A DNA stretch of 64,000 nucleotides from CAYQQJ01 sp964419935 (GTDB lineage: Bacteria > Pseudomonadota > Gammaproteobacteria > Pseudomonadales > Cellvibrionaceae). The notes below the pieces were generated by a model. That model worked only from the letters and a program-made list of their open reading frames with translations, searched no databases and had not been told where the DNA came from. A program made the translations under genes and the position numbers. The DNA lies in NCBI GenBank assembly GCA_964419935.1, contig CAYQQJ010000002.1, forward strand, positions 62,001-126,000, given 5' to 3'. Below are positions 8,366 to 16,269 of the stretch, in pieces; within the stretch, counting starts at the first letter, position 1; each line of letters opens with the position of its first letter.

Positions 8366-9664
8366 ATGTTACAGATAATCAGGCACAGCAGTTCACGTTC
8401 AACCGCACCTCGGCCCAGCGGATACTTGGCAACACCCGGTGCCGGGTGGTTGCGCAAGCTGGCCGCCATCGCGGTTCTGGTGTCACTGGTCGCCTGCGGC
8501 GAAAGCGGGCCGGAAGAAAGCGCCCCTGAACCATCCCATTCGGTAACAACCAATTCAGTAACCGATGGAAACAACAAGATGGCGAGCACACCCGCGATAA
8601 CCGATGAGCACTTCGGCGATTTAGCCGACGGCACCGGCATCACTCTCTACACCCTTACCAATAGTCAGGGCCTCGAAGTCAAGATTATGAATTACGGTGG
8701 GGTGATTACCTCCGTGAAAGCGCCGGATAAAAATGGCGATTTCGAAAATATCGTACTTGGCTTCGACAGCCTCAAGCCCTATATCGAAGAGGAGGTTCCC
8801 TATTTTGGCGCCTTGATCGGCCGCTTCGGCAATCGTATTGCCGGTAGTCAATTCGCCATCGACGGTGAAACATACCAGCTGGAGGCCAATGACGGAACCA
8901 ACCACTTGCACGGAGGATTCGAGGGCTTCGACAAGAAAGTTTGGGCCGCTACACCTTTCCAGACAGCATCCACCGTCGGTTTGAAACTATTTATGGAAAG
9001 CGCCGATGGCGATCAGGGCTACCCTGGAAACCTGAAAGTGAACGTCACCTATACTCTGACCAACGACAATGAACTGGTCGTGGATTTCCGCGCGACAACC
9101 GATAAAGCCACGCCGGTCAACCTGACACAGCACAGCTACTTCAACCTGGCGGGTGACGGCACCATAGTTGACCACCTGATGATGATTGATGCGGACAAAT
9201 TCACACCGGTGGACGATATCCTGATACCCACCGGCGAACTGCGTTCGGTTGCCAATACGCCACTTGATTTTCGCGAGCCCGTAGCCATTGGCGCGCGGAT
9301 CGGTCAAGATAATCAGCAACTGGTCCATGGCCGTGGTTACGACCACAACTTTGTGCTGAACAAGGAAGCCCCCGGCGCTTTTGAACTGGCAGCGCGGGTT
9401 GTTGAGCCGATTTCCGGACGCGTGCTGGAAGTGCGCACTGAAGAACCCGGCATTCAGTTTTATTCCGGTAACTTCCTCGACGGCACGTTGAAAGGACAGG
9501 GCAGAACCTATGAGCGCCGCAACGGATTCTGTCTGGAGCCTCAGCATTTTCCCGACGCCCTCAACCAGCCAAATTTCGCCTCGCCAATACTGCGCCCTGG
9601 TGAAGAGTATTCGACGCGTATGAGCTATACCTTTTTGACGCAGAATGATTCCGCTCATCAATAA
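8366..9664 (+). CDS. galM: Aldose 1-epimerase (galactose mutarotase), exported lipoprotein
   Basis: A 432-aa enzyme that interconverts the alpha and beta anomers of galactose, glucose and related sugars. Family landmarks are all present: NHLHGG, the catalytic His in TQHSYFNL, GYDHNFVL, and the catalytic Glu in CLEPQHFPDA followed by NQPNF. The N-terminus has a lipoprotein signal ending in LVSLVAC-G, so the enzyme is probably anchored in the periplasm or outer membrane, unlike cytoplasmic GalM. ATG 8366 has GAGAGG nine bases upstream. A TTG 28 codons further in (reading MRKLAAIAVLVSLVAC) would give a more typical short lipoprotein signal. It fits with the GH97 and galactokinase genes 36 kb away, and with the GH97 stump just downstream. 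Confidence 0.93.
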   Translation: MLQIIRHSSSRSTAPRPSGYLATPGAGWLRKLAAIAVLVSLVACGESGPEESAPEPSHSVTTNSVTDGNNKMASTPAITDEHFGDLADGTGITLYTLTNSQGLEVKIMNYGGVITSVKAPDKNGDFENIVLGFDSLKPYIEEEVPYFGALIGRFGNRIAGSQFAIDGETYQLEANDGTNHLHGGFEGFDKKVWAATPFQTASTVGLKLFMESADGDQGYPGNLKVNVTYTLTNDNELVVDFRATTDKATPVNLTQHSYFNLAGDGTIVDHLMMIDADKFTPVDDILIPTGELRSVANTPLDFREPVAIGARIGQDNQQLVHGRGYDHNFVLNKEAPGAFELAARVVEPISGRVLEVRTEEPGIQFYSGNFLDGTLKGQGRTYERRNGFCLEPQHFPDALNQPNFASPILRPGEEYSTRMSYTFLTQNDSAHQ

Positions 9665-9699
9665 ACGGGCTAAAGTTTTCCTTTCGAAGAGGTATCGTG

Positions 9700-9822
9700 A
9701 TGCGAACTATCTTAACAGCTCTGCGGGCTGCCGCATTCACCATGGGCTGCGGCGACGATAGTACCTACAGGCTGGTTAGCCCCGACAGTAAACTGGAAGT
9801 GGGGCTTTTTCTTATCAGCTAA
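9700..9822 (+). pseudogene. N-terminal stump of a GH97-like glycoside hydrolase
   Basis: Forty codons with a good ribosome site (AGAGG) encode a short signal-like segment with GCGDD and then TYRLVSPDSKLEVGLFLIS, which matches the opening strand of GH97 enzymes (SPDGKIEV...). A stop follows at 9820-9822 and no GH97 sequence continues beyond it. It is likely the leftover 5' end of a deleted hydrolase that once followed the mutarotase gene. The match is short, so the family call is tentative. Confidence 0.5.
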
Positions 9823-10329
9823 ACCGAACGCTGGCAGGGGAAGCGGGCGTCCCGGTGCAAACATGTAAACTTCATGAGACATAGCGGGTGATCTGCCTTC
9901 TGCGGCCATCCGCCGTCAGAGCTGACCACTTCCTGTGTAACTCCTTATTCAACTTCCCTGTTTCAACTTCCCTGCCTGACCATCAAGCGCTGACTCGTCG
10001 TCTGCATCATGCAGCCATGCGAGTCCTGCGCCGCCACCATCCATCGCGGGCGAGGGCCAGTTGGCTTGATCGTCAATATTTTCACCGTCACTGGTGGCTG
10101 ATTAGGCGTGTCCTCTACCAAAACTCTTGCCCACCTGGGCTTTGGACCGGTGCGCGTTCTGCGCAATGGTGGCGTCCCTGGCCGAGGTCCATATTCATCC
10201 GTAAACGGAGTCGCCACCATCCGGGGTAGTCATCAGCACTGCTCCTGCATCATATATCTGTCGTCCGTGACTGTTGCCTGCCGGTGCCTGCAGAAAGCAG
10301 ATCTCCGGCTATGTCTCACAAGAAAATAT
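9823..10329. other. Gene-less, apparently degenerate stretch
   Basis: This 507-bp stretch follows the GH97 stump. A minus-strand open frame (9963-10220) is low-complexity, rich in Pro and Arg, and lacks a ribosome site. An alternative minus frame gives fragments such as DDQANWPSPAMDGGG interrupted by stops, hinting at a decayed secreted protein. No intact gene is supported. Confidence 0.4.
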
Positions 10330-10908
10330 TTACAGGGTTTCCAACGTACGAATGGGCGCCGAGAGTGCCAGTAGCGCGCCGCCGTACATCAACAGGTTCA
10401 GTCCAATCATTATCGTCATGGCGCCCGTGCTGATGCCTGACCAGCCAAAGAACAGCACGAGGCTGAATAGGACGCTGACAAAGCCCGCCAATAACAACCA
10501 GCCCCAGTTAGTGGCAGACTCATATTCAAACGCGAGAAACATTTCAGTGAAGCCCTCGCTGAGCAGAAAGACTGCCAGCAATATGGCAAAGCCATGAGCT
10601 CCGGGGAGCGGTTGCCACAGTAAAAGGCTGCCGACGCTGATGGAGACTGCGGACGATAACAGGGACCACCAATGAAGGTGGGATTTCACGCTGACAAACG
10701 CCTTGAGCAAACCGCTCACCAGTAACACTGCGCCCAGTACTGGCGCGAATTCTGTGGCGGCAGCGACCGGTAAAAGCATGGCCACAATCCCTGCAGCGAT
10801 GAAGGCAACGGCCTGCAGCAGGTACCAGCTTTTGTACTCCGCAATTTTTTCTTCGACGCGCTCGTGAAAATTACTTAAAAGAATGGCTCCTATGGTTGTA
10901 CTCGACAT
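10330..10908 (-). CDS. HdeD-family (DUF308) membrane protein
   Basis: A 192-aa inner-membrane protein with about six hydrophobic helices arranged in pairs, beginning after a soluble stretch of about 28 residues (FHERVEEKIAEYKSWYLL) and including GAVLLVSGLLKAF and FVSVLFSLVLFFGW. This length and repeat pattern fits HdeD, linked in enterobacteria to high-density acid resistance. Its role here is unknown. It stands alone, convergent with nothing, and the next minus-strand gene begins 173 bp upstream of it. The neighbour encodes another stress-associated small protein. Confidence 0.8.
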   Translation of the reverse strand: MSSTTIGAILLSNFHERVEEKIAEYKSWYLLQAVAFIAAGIVAMLLPVAAATEFAPVLGAVLLVSGLLKAFVSVKSHLHWWSLLSSAVSISVGSLLLWQPLPGAHGFAILLAVFLLSEGFTEMFLAFEYESATNWGWLLLAGFVSVLFSLVLFFGWSGISTGAMTIMIGLNLLMYGGALLALSAPIRTLETL

Positions 10909-11081
10909 GGTTATGGCCTCTTGTAGTTGTTGTGTTGATTGTGCTGTCTGGAATGGTTCTATCGCTATTGTCTTGCTTCAGCGGACCATCGCTATGGTCC
11001 TGGATCCGGGTGCGACAGCTTAATGGTCCCAATACCCTCTATCGCCCCCTGCAGCGCTCAGCGCGCCGATTCACCGCCGGC

Positions 11082-11549
11082 TTACACGCGCATGTCGCGG
11101 TTTACGTCAATGTGAATAACATCTTGCAGGTGTTTTTCCAGCCCCAATTCCGTGGATTTGGTCAGGTCCTTGTCGATGGAAGCCACGGTTTTTTCCAACT
11201 GCTTTTTCGATAGCTGATCCCGCAGATAGCCCAGCATTTTCGGCGGTGCCGCCAGAATCAGCCGCTCGAATTTCTGGTCATTTTGTTCAAGATAGTGAGC
11301 CAGCTCCCGAGCGAATTTCTGCTTCTCGTGCTCGTGAGGATCCAGCCCGTTTGTGGTGTTGGAGCGCGGGCCAATATTCGTTTGCGACACTCGGCCGCGT
11401 TCGCTCTCGGTCAAGCTGCTGGTCGGCTCATTGATGTGGCTGAAAATTGCGCCATTGACCACGGTCAATTTATGCTTGGGACCGTTGTAGCTGTAAATTC
11501 GTGCTTCTGCTCCATCCGAAACCAGTATCCACGTGGGTGTGACATTCAT
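11082..11549 (-). CDS. Host-attachment family protein (Host_attach/baeRF-like)
   Basis: A 155-aa cytoplasmic protein of the family named for Agrobacterium proteins needed for host attachment, and structurally related to archaeal release factor eRF1 domains. Landmarks are the opening TWILVSDGAEARIY, a central acidic/polar insert, a conserved HEHEKQKFARELAHYL helix, and LILAAPPKMLGYLRDQL. ATG 11549 is chosen because TAGGAGG lies just upstream; the frame stays open for 19 more codons but without a ribosome site. The true biochemical role of the family is unclear, and the attachment label should not be taken literally. Confidence 0.85.
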   Translation of the reverse strand: MNVTPTWILVSDGAEARIYSYNGPKHKLTVVNGAIFSHINEPTSSLTESERGRVSQTNIGPRSNTTNGLDPHEHEKQKFARELAHYLEQNDQKFERLILAAPPKMLGYLRDQLSKKQLEKTVASIDKDLTKSTELGLEKHLQDVIHIDVNRDMRV

Positions 11550-12109
11550 AGAACCTCCTACAGGTTGCGCTTGTGCAGATAACAAAAGCGGGGGTGGCCG
11601 TGCCACCGCCGCTAGTTTTGAAAACGGCTTATTCGGAAAAAACCATCCTGGGCTCAGAGATCAGCCAGTGAGATACGTCGAAATGCTTGATCGCGAACAC
11701 CGGGTGTACCTCTTTTTGTAGGTGTAAGTTTTGTAGGTTTGAGCCCCGGCTTGGCACTGGCCTCATGTATCACTGCCAACGGCTATAGAGTTGCAGTGTC
11801 GAAATCCGGACGGGGAGCCTTGCGAAAAGTGTTCCATCATCTGCTGCTCATAAGGCAGAGCTATTTCCAGAGCTTGAAGCCCCGCGGCGCACTCTTGGCG
11901 GGGCGTTGAGACGGAGGGGGTATGTATCGCGGGCGACCGCGCTACTGCGCGAGCTCAAGCGGGGATGTGGGTATTACAAAGTTCGTTGCAATTTTGGTCG
12001 GCGGACCGATTTCGCGGTTGTAAAGAAATGAGCGCGCATCCATGCACTTGGGTGATGAATTGGCGTAATCGGTGTATTGTCGATCTATCAATATGTCAGA
12101 TACTCAGAG
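11550..12109. other. Gene-less stretch
   Basis: This 560-bp stretch separates two minus-strand genes. The left part is upstream of the host-attachment-like gene. Around 11880-11905 GCCCCGC and GCGGGGC can form a 7-bp stem with a 12-base loop but no T-run follows. No coding frame is convincing. Confidence 0.4.
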
Positions 12110-12370
12110 TCACTGACCGGCATCAGACTTCAAACGCGCTTCCATTTCTGACATCTGGCTTTCCAGGGCTTCCAGCTTCTCCCGCGTGCGCAAAAGCACT
12201 GCCTGTTGCGCATCGAATTCTTCCCGTGTAACCAGATCCAGGCGTTTCAATGCCCGTTCGACAACGGACTTCAACTGCTCACGGGAAAAGGACGCGTCTG
12301 CGGATTGCTTCGCATTGTCCATGAAACCACTGATGTCCTCAAAAACCTGCTGGGTGAATTTGCCAATCAT
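12110..12370 (-). CDS. ubiK: Ubiquinone biosynthesis accessory factor UbiK
   Basis: An 86-aa protein of the YqiC/BMFP family. UbiK interacts with UbiJ and supports aerobic ubiquinone biosynthesis; purified homologues bind membranes and trimerise. The N-terminus (KFTQQVFEDISGFM) and the C-terminal coiled coil (EEFDAQQAVLLRTREKLEALE) are characteristic, and the length is right. It lies alone between a gene-less stretch and the nitrogen cluster, which is read in the other direction. Confidence 0.9.
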   Translation of the reverse strand: MIGKFTQQVFEDISGFMDNAKQSADASFSREQLKSVVERALKRLDLVTREEFDAQQAVLLRTREKLEALESQMSEMEARLKSDAGQ

Positions 12371-12536
12371 TCTAACTACCTCCGCCTAACTGTGTGCGCT
12401 CGAACACCGCATTCTACCAGACTGAGCATGAGCCTATACCATGCCTCCAAATAATTCTTTTGGTTCCTGACCTCGCCCATTGTGGCGTGACGTTATTTAA
12501 AAGGCTATTTCCCCTTTTTTGCTGTGTGCAAGGTCG

Positions 12537-12583
12537 GTGCGTCAAACGGTGCAGCGTGAAAGGCCACGCACTGCGATGGTGCA
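12537..12583 (+). promoter_or_regulatory. Two NtrC-like binding sites upstream of torF-glnK-amtB
   Basis: CGCAC-TGCGA-TGGTGCA at 12567-12583 fits the NtrC dyad (GCAC, six bases, GGTGC). A second, less perfect copy has GGTGCA at 12548-12553 with TGCG upstream. Both lie about 75-120 bp upstream of the sigma-54 promoter, the usual enhancer distance. Assigned by eye against the known consensus. Confidence 0.55.
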
Positions 12584-12657
12584 AATCAGCATGCTGCACT
12601 TATTTTTATTTTTAAATTTTCGCAGTAACACGTTGAATAAGAAAAAGAAATCAGGTT

Positions 12658-12673
12658 TGGCAGGTTCCGTGCA
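12658..12673 (+). promoter_or_regulatory. Sigma-54 (RpoN) -24/-12 promoter
   Basis: TGGCAG-GTTCC-GTGCA matches the TGGCAC-N5-TTGCA consensus with one change in each box and keeps the invariant GG and GC. It lies 77 bp before the torF start. With the NtrC-like sites it predicts induction of the cluster under nitrogen limitation. Confidence 0.65.
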
Positions 12674-12749
12674 ATTAGCTGCATGCTCGTTAAGTTAATT
12701 GCTCATTCAATCAATGAGTCCACTCGTGAAATATTTTGGAGAGTTCATC

Positions 12750-13385
12750 GTGAATAGAAAAATAAAAGTTTTTGCCGCTTTTACCGGAGCTTCGGTACTT
12801 GGGTTGTCCACGCTGACACCTTCCGCCGTTGCGGAAGCAGATGTTTCTGCCTCTGTGGGTGTCGCCAACATGTATTACTGGCGAGGCATGGATCTTGGGA
12901 ACGGCGATGCCGCTGTTTCCGGTGACTTGAGTATCTCTACCGGAGGTGCCTATGCCGGCGTTTGGGGAAGTTCCGGAGATGTCGCCATGGGTACTGAATA
13001 CGATTTATACCTCGGTTACGGCGGTGAAGTCAGTGGCTTTACCTATGATCTTAACTACACGACCTACGTTTACCCTTCCGCAGATGAAGCGGTTGATGCA
13101 TTTGACATGGGGGAAGTCATTGTCAGCGGTGGCTACGGTCCAATTGCCGTCACTTACTATCACGGCGTTCAGGATCTGGAAGATTATTGGTACGGCACTA
13201 TAGCCGCCGAATTCGACGCATTCTCGGTGACCTACGGGGTGCATGAATCTGACTTTGCTCATGTTGATTTTGGTTATGCCTATAACGAAAACCTGAGTTT
13301 CATCCTGGGCTTTAACGTGGACGACGCCGATACCGGAAATGACGAGCCCAATTTTGTCGTTTCCTATTCAATGCCGATCGACTAA
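12750..13385 (+). CDS. TorF family putative porin
   Basis: A 211-aa exported protein of the TorF (CHP02001) family, predicted to form an outer-membrane beta barrel. The signal peptide is KIKVFAAFTGASVLGLSTLTPSAVAEA and the mature part consists of alternating Tyr/Gly-rich strands (YYWRGMDLGNGDAAVSGDLS; SVTYGVHESDFAHVDFGYAY) ending in VSYSMPID. GTG 12750 is chosen because GGAGAG lies six bases upstream; the longer frame from 12699 adds residues not expected before a signal peptide. It precedes glnK and amtB, a common arrangement, which suggests outer-membrane uptake of a nitrogen source. Transcription is probably sigma-54 dependent. Confidence 0.85.
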   Translation: MNRKIKVFAAFTGASVLGLSTLTPSAVAEADVSASVGVANMYYWRGMDLGNGDAAVSGDLSISTGGAYAGVWGSSGDVAMGTEYDLYLGYGGEVSGFTYDLNYTTYVYPSADEAVDAFDMGEVIVSGGYGPIAVTYYHGVQDLEDYWYGTIAAEFDAFSVTYGVHESDFAHVDFGYAYNENLSFILGFNVDDADTGNDEPNFVVSYSMPID

Positions 13386-13412
13386 TCCATAGCGACGCAC
13401 CAGCGGTGCAGT

Positions 13413-13446
13413 GTTCTGCAAGGACCTATACACATTGTTGCAGAAC
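13413..13446 (+). promoter_or_regulatory. Inverted repeat between torF and glnK
   Basis: GTTCTGCAA and TTGCAGAAC form a perfect 9-bp stem around a 16-base loop, 28 bp before the glnK start. No T-run follows, so it is more likely an mRNA-processing or stabilising hairpin, or an operator, than a terminator. Confidence 0.4.
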
Positions 13447-13474
13447 CTCAATAAACCCCAACAGGATCCAGCTC

Positions 13475-13813
13475 ATGAAACTCATTACAGCCATTATCAA
13501 ACCTTTCAAACTCGATGCCGTACGGGAAGCCCTCTCGGAAATTGGTGTGCAGGGAATCACCGTGACCGAAGTGAAGGGCTTCGGTCGACAAAAAGGCCAC
13601 ACGGAGTTGTATCGCGGCGCGGAATATGTCGTGGACTTTCTGCCAAAAACAAAACTGGATGTCGCTGTTGCCGACACGCAAGTTGATACCGTGCTCGAGG
13701 CAGTAACCAAAGCCGCCCACAGCGGAAAAATTGGCGACGGAAAAATCTTCGTCTCATCCCTTGAGCAGGTTATTCGAATTCGCACGGGTGAGACGGGGGA
13801 AGAGGCTTTGTAG
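13475..13813 (+). CDS. glnK: PII nitrogen signal-transduction protein
   Basis: A 112-aa trimeric regulator that senses 2-oxoglutarate and ATP/ADP and controls AmtB. The T-loop (GFGRQKGHTELYRGAEYVVDF, about 35-55) carries Tyr51, the uridylylation site, and the C-terminus has the PII signature GKIGDGKIFV...IRIRTGE. ATG 13475 gives the canonical MKLITAIIKPFKLD. Its partner amtB starts 92 bp downstream. A second PII gene follows amtB. Confidence 0.95.
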   Translation: MKLITAIIKPFKLDAVREALSEIGVQGITVTEVKGFGRQKGHTELYRGAEYVVDFLPKTKLDVAVADTQVDTVLEAVTKAAHSGKIGDGKIFVSSLEQVIRIRTGETGEEAL

Positions 13814-13905
13814 CAGTCTTGCGGGCCGTTTTCGGAGAAACGCTTTTAAATATTATGTAGAAACTTACGAATGCTTGACGCTGTGCGGCAAGCTGGAGAA
13901 CAACA

Positions 13906-15150
13906 ATGGAAAACCAGATATTTGAGCTTCAATACGCGTTGGATACTTTTTACTTCCTTATCTGCGGTGCACTGGTCATGTGGATGGCGGCTGGCTTCAG
14001 CATGCTTGAAGCGGGGTTGGTGCGCGCAAAGAACACCACGGAAATACTCAGTAAAAACGTCTCGCAGTATGCGATCGCGTCGATTATGTATTTCATCTGT
14101 GGCTACGCCATTATGTACGATGGCAACTGGTTGCTCAGCGGCATAATGGCGGATGGTGTTGCCGGTGCTGAGGAAGCAGCGACATACGCCCCCGCGGCTG
14201 ATTTCTTTTTTCAGGTGGTATTTGTTGCCACCTCCATGTCCATTATTTCCGGTGCTGTGGCGGAGCGCATGAAGCTCTGGGCATTCCTGGCTTTCGCCGT
14301 GGTGATGACCGGTTTCATTTACCCGGTCGAAGGTTCCTGGACCTGGGGCGGCAACGCCGTTTTCGGGCTTTACACCCTGGGCGAGTTTGGCTTTTCCGAC
14401 TTTGCCGGCTCCGGCATTGTGCATTTGGCAGGTGCCGCGGCCGCGCTGGCGGGTGTGTTGTTGCTCGGGCCACGCCGGGGCAAGTATGGTCCCAAAGGGC
14501 AGGTCAACGCGATTCCCGGTGCGAACTTACCCATGGCTACGCTCGGTACGTTCATTCTGTGGTTTGGCTGGTTCGGCTTTAACGGCGGCTCGGTGCTAGC
14601 CACTGCCAGTGTTGAAAGTGCCAATGCTGTCGCCGTGGTGTTCATGAACACCAACCTGGCTGCCGCTGGTGGTTTGGCTGCTGCGCTGCTGGTTGCGCGA
14701 GTACTGTTTGGCAAGGCGGATTTGACCATGGCTTTGAATGGTGCTTTGGCGGGACTCGTGGCCATTACCGCCGAGCCCTCAACGCCGACACCCTTGTTGG
14801 CTGTGGTCTTTGGTGCCGCCGGAGGCGTGCTTGTGGTGTTCAGCATCCTGGGTTTGGATAAATTGAAAATTGATGATCCTGTCGGTGCTATTAGTGTTCA
14901 TGGGGCGGCGGGAGTTCTGGGGCTGCTGCTGGTACCCTTGACTAACGAGGCGTCGAGCTTCGCTGGCCAGATCATCGGCGGTTTGACCATATTCGTCTGG
15001 GTGTTTATGGCGAGTTTTGCGGTCTGGTTTGCTATCAAAACTGTGACGGGTATTCGCGTGTCCGAGGAAGAGGAAATGGACGGTGTGGATATTTCCGAAT
15101 GTGGCATGGAGGCTTACCCGGAATTCACTCTGGGCAAAAGCCGTATTTAG
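13906..15150 (+). CDS. amtB: Ammonium transporter AmtB
   Basis: A 414-aa inner-membrane protein with eleven expected helices that moves ammonium/ammonia into the cell. The twin pore histidines are visible in GSGIVHLAG (His173) and ISVHGAAG (His332), and the C-terminal tail VSEEEEMDGVDISECGMEAY is the PII-contacting region. A ribosome site (GGAGAACA) precedes ATG 13906. Unlike E. coli AmtB it has no evident cleaved signal peptide. It is flanked by two PII genes, both able to bind and block it when nitrogen is plentiful. Confidence 0.95.
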   Translation: MENQIFELQYALDTFYFLICGALVMWMAAGFSMLEAGLVRAKNTTEILSKNVSQYAIASIMYFICGYAIMYDGNWLLSGIMADGVAGAEEAATYAPAADFFFQVVFVATSMSIISGAVAERMKLWAFLAFAVVMTGFIYPVEGSWTWGGNAVFGLYTLGEFGFSDFAGSGIVHLAGAAAALAGVLLLGPRRGKYGPKGQVNAIPGANLPMATLGTFILWFGWFGFNGGSVLATASVESANAVAVVFMNTNLAAAGGLAAALLVARVLFGKADLTMALNGALAGLVAITAEPSTPTPLLAVVFGAAGGVLVVFSILGLDKLKIDDPVGAISVHGAAGVLGLLLVPLTNEASSFAGQIIGGLTIFVWVFMASFAVWFAIKTVTGIRVSEEEEMDGVDISECGMEAYPEFTLGKSRI

Positions 15151-15156
15151 GGTGGG

Positions 15157-15209
15157 CTTGGCGAGACAGCCTCATGTGTTGGGAATACGTTGCAATCTGT
15201 CTCGCCAAG
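15157..15209 (+). promoter_or_regulatory. Perfect 13-bp inverted repeat between amtB and glnK2
   Basis: CTTGGCGAGACAG (15157-15169) and CTGTCTCGCCAAG (15197-15209) pair perfectly across 27 bases, starting 6 bp after the amtB stop. It could be an attenuator or mRNA-stability hairpin that sets the amount of the second PII protein. No T-run follows. Confidence 0.5.
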
Positions 15210-15262
15210 GGTTCCGGCAGCCTGATAGAATGGTCAAACCTTTAACTTACAAGGACTCGCTG

Positions 15263-15601
15263 ATGAAATTAATAACTGCTGTAATTAAGCCGTTCAAGCT
15301 GGATGACGTGCGCAACGCGTTATCGGAAGTCGGCGTCCAGGGTATGACTGTGACTGAAGTTAAGGGTTTCGGTCGACAAAAAGGACACACGGAACTTTAT
15401 CGCGGGGCGGAGTATGTGGTGGATTTTCTGCCAAAGGTAAAATTGGAGCTGGCCCTGGATGACAGTATGGTCGATCAGGCCGTGGAAGCCATTTCCCGCG
15501 CAGCGCAAACCGGGAAAATTGGCGACGGCAAGATCTTTATCCAACCGGTCGAAGAAGTTATTCGTATCCGCACCGGCGAGACTGGTCCTGACGCCGTCTA
15601 A
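15263..15601 (+). CDS. glnK: Second PII nitrogen regulatory protein
   Basis: A 112-aa PII protein, very close to the one upstream of amtB (T-loop GFGRQKGHTELYRGAEYVVDF with Tyr51) but diverged in the middle (VKLELALDDSMVDQAVEAIS) and in the tail (IFIQPVEEVIRIRTGETGPDAV). ATG 15263 follows an AAGGA ribosome site. Whether it is best called GlnK or GlnB cannot be told by eye. Two PII copies around one amtB suggest recent duplication with some specialisation. Confidence 0.92.
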   Translation: MKLITAVIKPFKLDDVRNALSEVGVQGMTVTEVKGFGRQKGHTELYRGAEYVVDFLPKVKLELALDDSMVDQAVEAISRAAQTGKIGDGKIFIQPVEEVIRIRTGETGPDAV

Positions 15602-15661
15602 CTACTGAAGGTCTGATGTTTTCTCTTTGCGTCGGAATTTGGAATAAATCCGGTGACCAAG

Positions 15662-15684
15662 CCGGCGGAAGCGCCGCCGGTTTT
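15662..15684 (+). terminator. Rho-independent terminator after glnK2
   Basis: CCGGCGG and CCGCCGG form a 7-bp stem with a 5-base loop followed by TTTT. It ends the torF-glnK-amtB-glnK2 unit 60 bp after the last stop. Confidence 0.65.
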
Positions 15685-15884
15685 GACTTCGCCGACCTCC
15701 CATGGTCACCCCTTCCTGATACCTGCCGCGGTTGTTATAACCGCCCGATAACTGCCAACTGCAGTTCGTGCAAAATTTAGAACAAAAAATACTAAAAAAA
15801 CTGCTGGATTCAGATGACGTCTTTTAAACGCTGAGCTATAAATTACGCAAATTGGTTGTGATAGATCACTGAGGGGGTGATGTT

Positions 15885-16124
15885 ATGACTGACAGCGAAA
15901 ATGAAGAGCTGATGGAGATGGAAGACGAAGGCTACGAGCCGGAAGAGTCTGCCAACGATGATTATGTTGCGGAGCCGGTAACGGCACGGGAACGTTTGCG
16001 AGAGCAGCTCGCCAATGAAGTGGCGGCATTTCTCGCCAAAGGTGGCCAGATTCAACAGGTTGAAAGCCACATTCTGGCAGACCCGCCGCGAAAGCCGCCC
16101 TGCAACTACGGCGGCCAACTGTAG
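15885..16124 (+). CDS. SutA-like RNA polymerase-associated regulator
   Basis: A 79-aa protein with a very acidic, disordered first half (MTDSENEELMEMEDEGYEPE) and a basic/helical second half: RERLREQLANEVAAFLAKGGQIQQVE, then HILADPPRKP and a YGG tail. That matches Pseudomonas aeruginosa SutA (…FLSRGGKVQEIEPNVVADPPKKP…KYGS), a small factor that binds RNA polymerase and raises expression during slow growth or starvation. It is shorter than the Pseudomonas protein because the acidic part is reduced. A GAGGGGG ribosome site precedes ATG 15885. It stands alone, with a strong terminator directly after. Confidence 0.8.
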   Translation: MTDSENEELMEMEDEGYEPEESANDDYVAEPVTARERLREQLANEVAAFLAKGGQIQQVESHILADPPRKPPCNYGGQL

Positions 16125-16133
16125 CCCAACATC

Positions 16134-16170
16134 AAAGCCCGGTCGAACGCACATTCGACCGGGCTTTTTC
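16134..16170 (+). terminator. Strong rho-independent terminator after the sutA homologue
   Basis: AAAGCCCGGTCGAA and TTCGACCGGGCTTT form a 14-bp perfect stem around a short loop, followed by a T-run. It begins 10 bp after the stop codon. Confidence 0.9.
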
Positions 16171-16269
16171 GTAGAGGGCACCGCCACCCTTGCGGGGCCA
16201 GGAGTCAGGGGAAGGCGATATCAAAAGGCCCCATTGGCCTCCGGCTGGCTACTGCTTACCATTCATCAT

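Noticed and set aside
9963..10220. 85-codon minus-strand frame rich in Pro and Arg
   Set aside because: Biased composition, no ribosome site and no homologue recognised; the other frames show stops throughout.
15858..15869. GTGATAGATCAC dyad before the sutA homologue, resembling a CRP or FNR site
   Set aside because: Spacing between half-sites is wrong for CRP (needs six bases) and the sequence lacks TTGAT...ATCAA for FNR; it also overlaps the ribosome-site region.
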